Of a DNA stretch of 60,024 nucleotides, positions 59,862 to 60,024 are shown piece by piece (the first letter of the stretch is position 1; every line of letters begins with the position of its first letter). The notes beneath the pieces were generated by a model. It had not been told where the DNA came from. It ran no database searches and saw nothing but the letters and a program-made list of their open reading frames with translations. The position numbers were made by a program, and so were the translations under genes. The DNA comes from Clostridia bacterium. GTDB taxonomy: Bacteria; Bacillota; Clostridia; TANB77; UBA1234. The DNA is taken from assembly GCA_017469465.1 (NCBI GenBank), contig JAFUGH010000045.1, positions 1 to 60,024 on the forward strand, read 5' to 3'.

Positions 59862-60024
59862 TTACTTAATTAACTTCTCAAAGGCATTTGCATTTAATAT
59901 TGTATTTGAAACAAATTTTCCTTTATAAAAGTTTGCCCAATTATTAAATATACATGGTGCATTTTTTGCTTTCTCTAACGAATCTATTTTAATAAAGTTT
60001 AATTTGATACCTTTATCTTTAGCA
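59862..60024 (-). CDS. YoaP-type GNAT acetyltransferase, C-terminal end (partial)
   Basis: The last 53 codons of a gene entering from the right edge. The residues IKIDSLEKAKNAPCIFNNWA then NFYKGKFVSNTILNANAFEKL match the YoaP domain that follows the GNAT fold in such acetyltransferases (an A-x-N-A-P-x-x-F segment, Y-K/N-G-K-F). Start, acetyl-CoA site and GNAT domain are outside the window. Probably an operon with the SplB-like gene. Confidence 0.65.
   Translation of the reverse strand, partial: AKDKGIKLNFIKIDSLEKAKNAPCIFNNWANFYKGKFVSNTILNANAFEKLIK

Larger units (their letters stand above)
55606..60024. mobile_element. IME2: second mobilizable element next to tRNA-Gln (right end outside window)
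   Basis: From the tRNA-Gln 3' end onward the order RepA-like, TnpV, small backbone protein, oriT, MobC, relaxase is the same as IME1 read from tRNA-Pro. In IME1, cargo, xis, int and the distal att follow the relaxase. Here a SplB-like and a YoaP-like gene follow, then the window ends. The left boundary is inferred from IME1; no second att copy is visible. Confidence 0.6.

Overview
The window is AT-rich DNA with Gram-positive style ribosome binding sites (GGAGG, 5-9 nt spacing) and the standard code (TGA is a stop). S-layer-homology proteins, an LCP protein, CvpA next to a DUF5711-type propeller, YkvI, GHKL kinase, YtrA-type GntR and TnpV/RepA_N/MobC/relaxase modules point to an uncultured, probably gut-associated, member of the Clostridia (inference from gene content only). 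No rRNA genes and no CRISPR array are present.

Layout. (1) 1-4400: a transposase-like tail, a compact Fst-type type I toxin-antitoxin locus (convergent promoters, shared bidirectional terminator, 35-aa toxin on the minus strand), then a gene behind a c-di-GMP-I riboswitch, an operon of unknown membrane proteins and a P-loop kinase interrupted by an in-frame stop. (2) 4405-20010: a 15.6-kb integrative mobilizable element (IME1) inserted at the 3' end of tRNA-Pro(CGG), bounded by a 14-bp direct repeat. Integrase and excisionase lie at one end; RepA_N-like initiator, TnpV, oriT, MobC and relaxase lie at the tRNA end. In between is cargo: a DUF1016/YhcG-like nuclease, a MazG-like protein and about a dozen small unknown proteins. 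Several cargo transcription units have near-identical promoters (TTGAAA-wTTAyrTAAA, 17-nt spacers), and two apparent IS200/IS605 (tnpB 3' end, omega-RNA-like) relics sit among them. (3) 20100-55130: chromosomal backbone: ispH, a monofunctional transglycosylase, a TIGR01212 radical SAM protein, dCMP deaminase, ABC-F, MscL with a zinc ribbon, a histidine kinase, an acyltransferase, a DacF-like carboxypeptidase, leuS, LCP/CvpA/DUF5711, YkvI, YhbY, a three-gene SLH/surface-protein cluster, a YtrA-type GntR-ABC operon with its operator inside the promoter, an ECF sigma/beta-propeller pair and an ABC transporter whose permease is fused to a CPBP protease. tRNA-Arg and tRNA-Gly lie here. (4) 55385-60024: tRNA-His and tRNA-Gln, followed by a second related mobilizable element (IME2) with the same gene order as IME1 (RepA, TnpV, small conserved protein, oriT, MobC, relaxase), then a SplB-like radical SAM protein and a YoaP-type acetyltransferase cut by the window edge.

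How it fits together. The two IMEs share a backbone; aligning them identifies the oriT and predicts that the IME2 integrase and distal att site lie beyond the right edge. The IME1 cargo is the least explained part: small proteins with a common promoter, in an area rebuilt by duplication of the relaxase 3' end. It is the best candidate for an undescribed system, but no function can be assigned from sequence alone.
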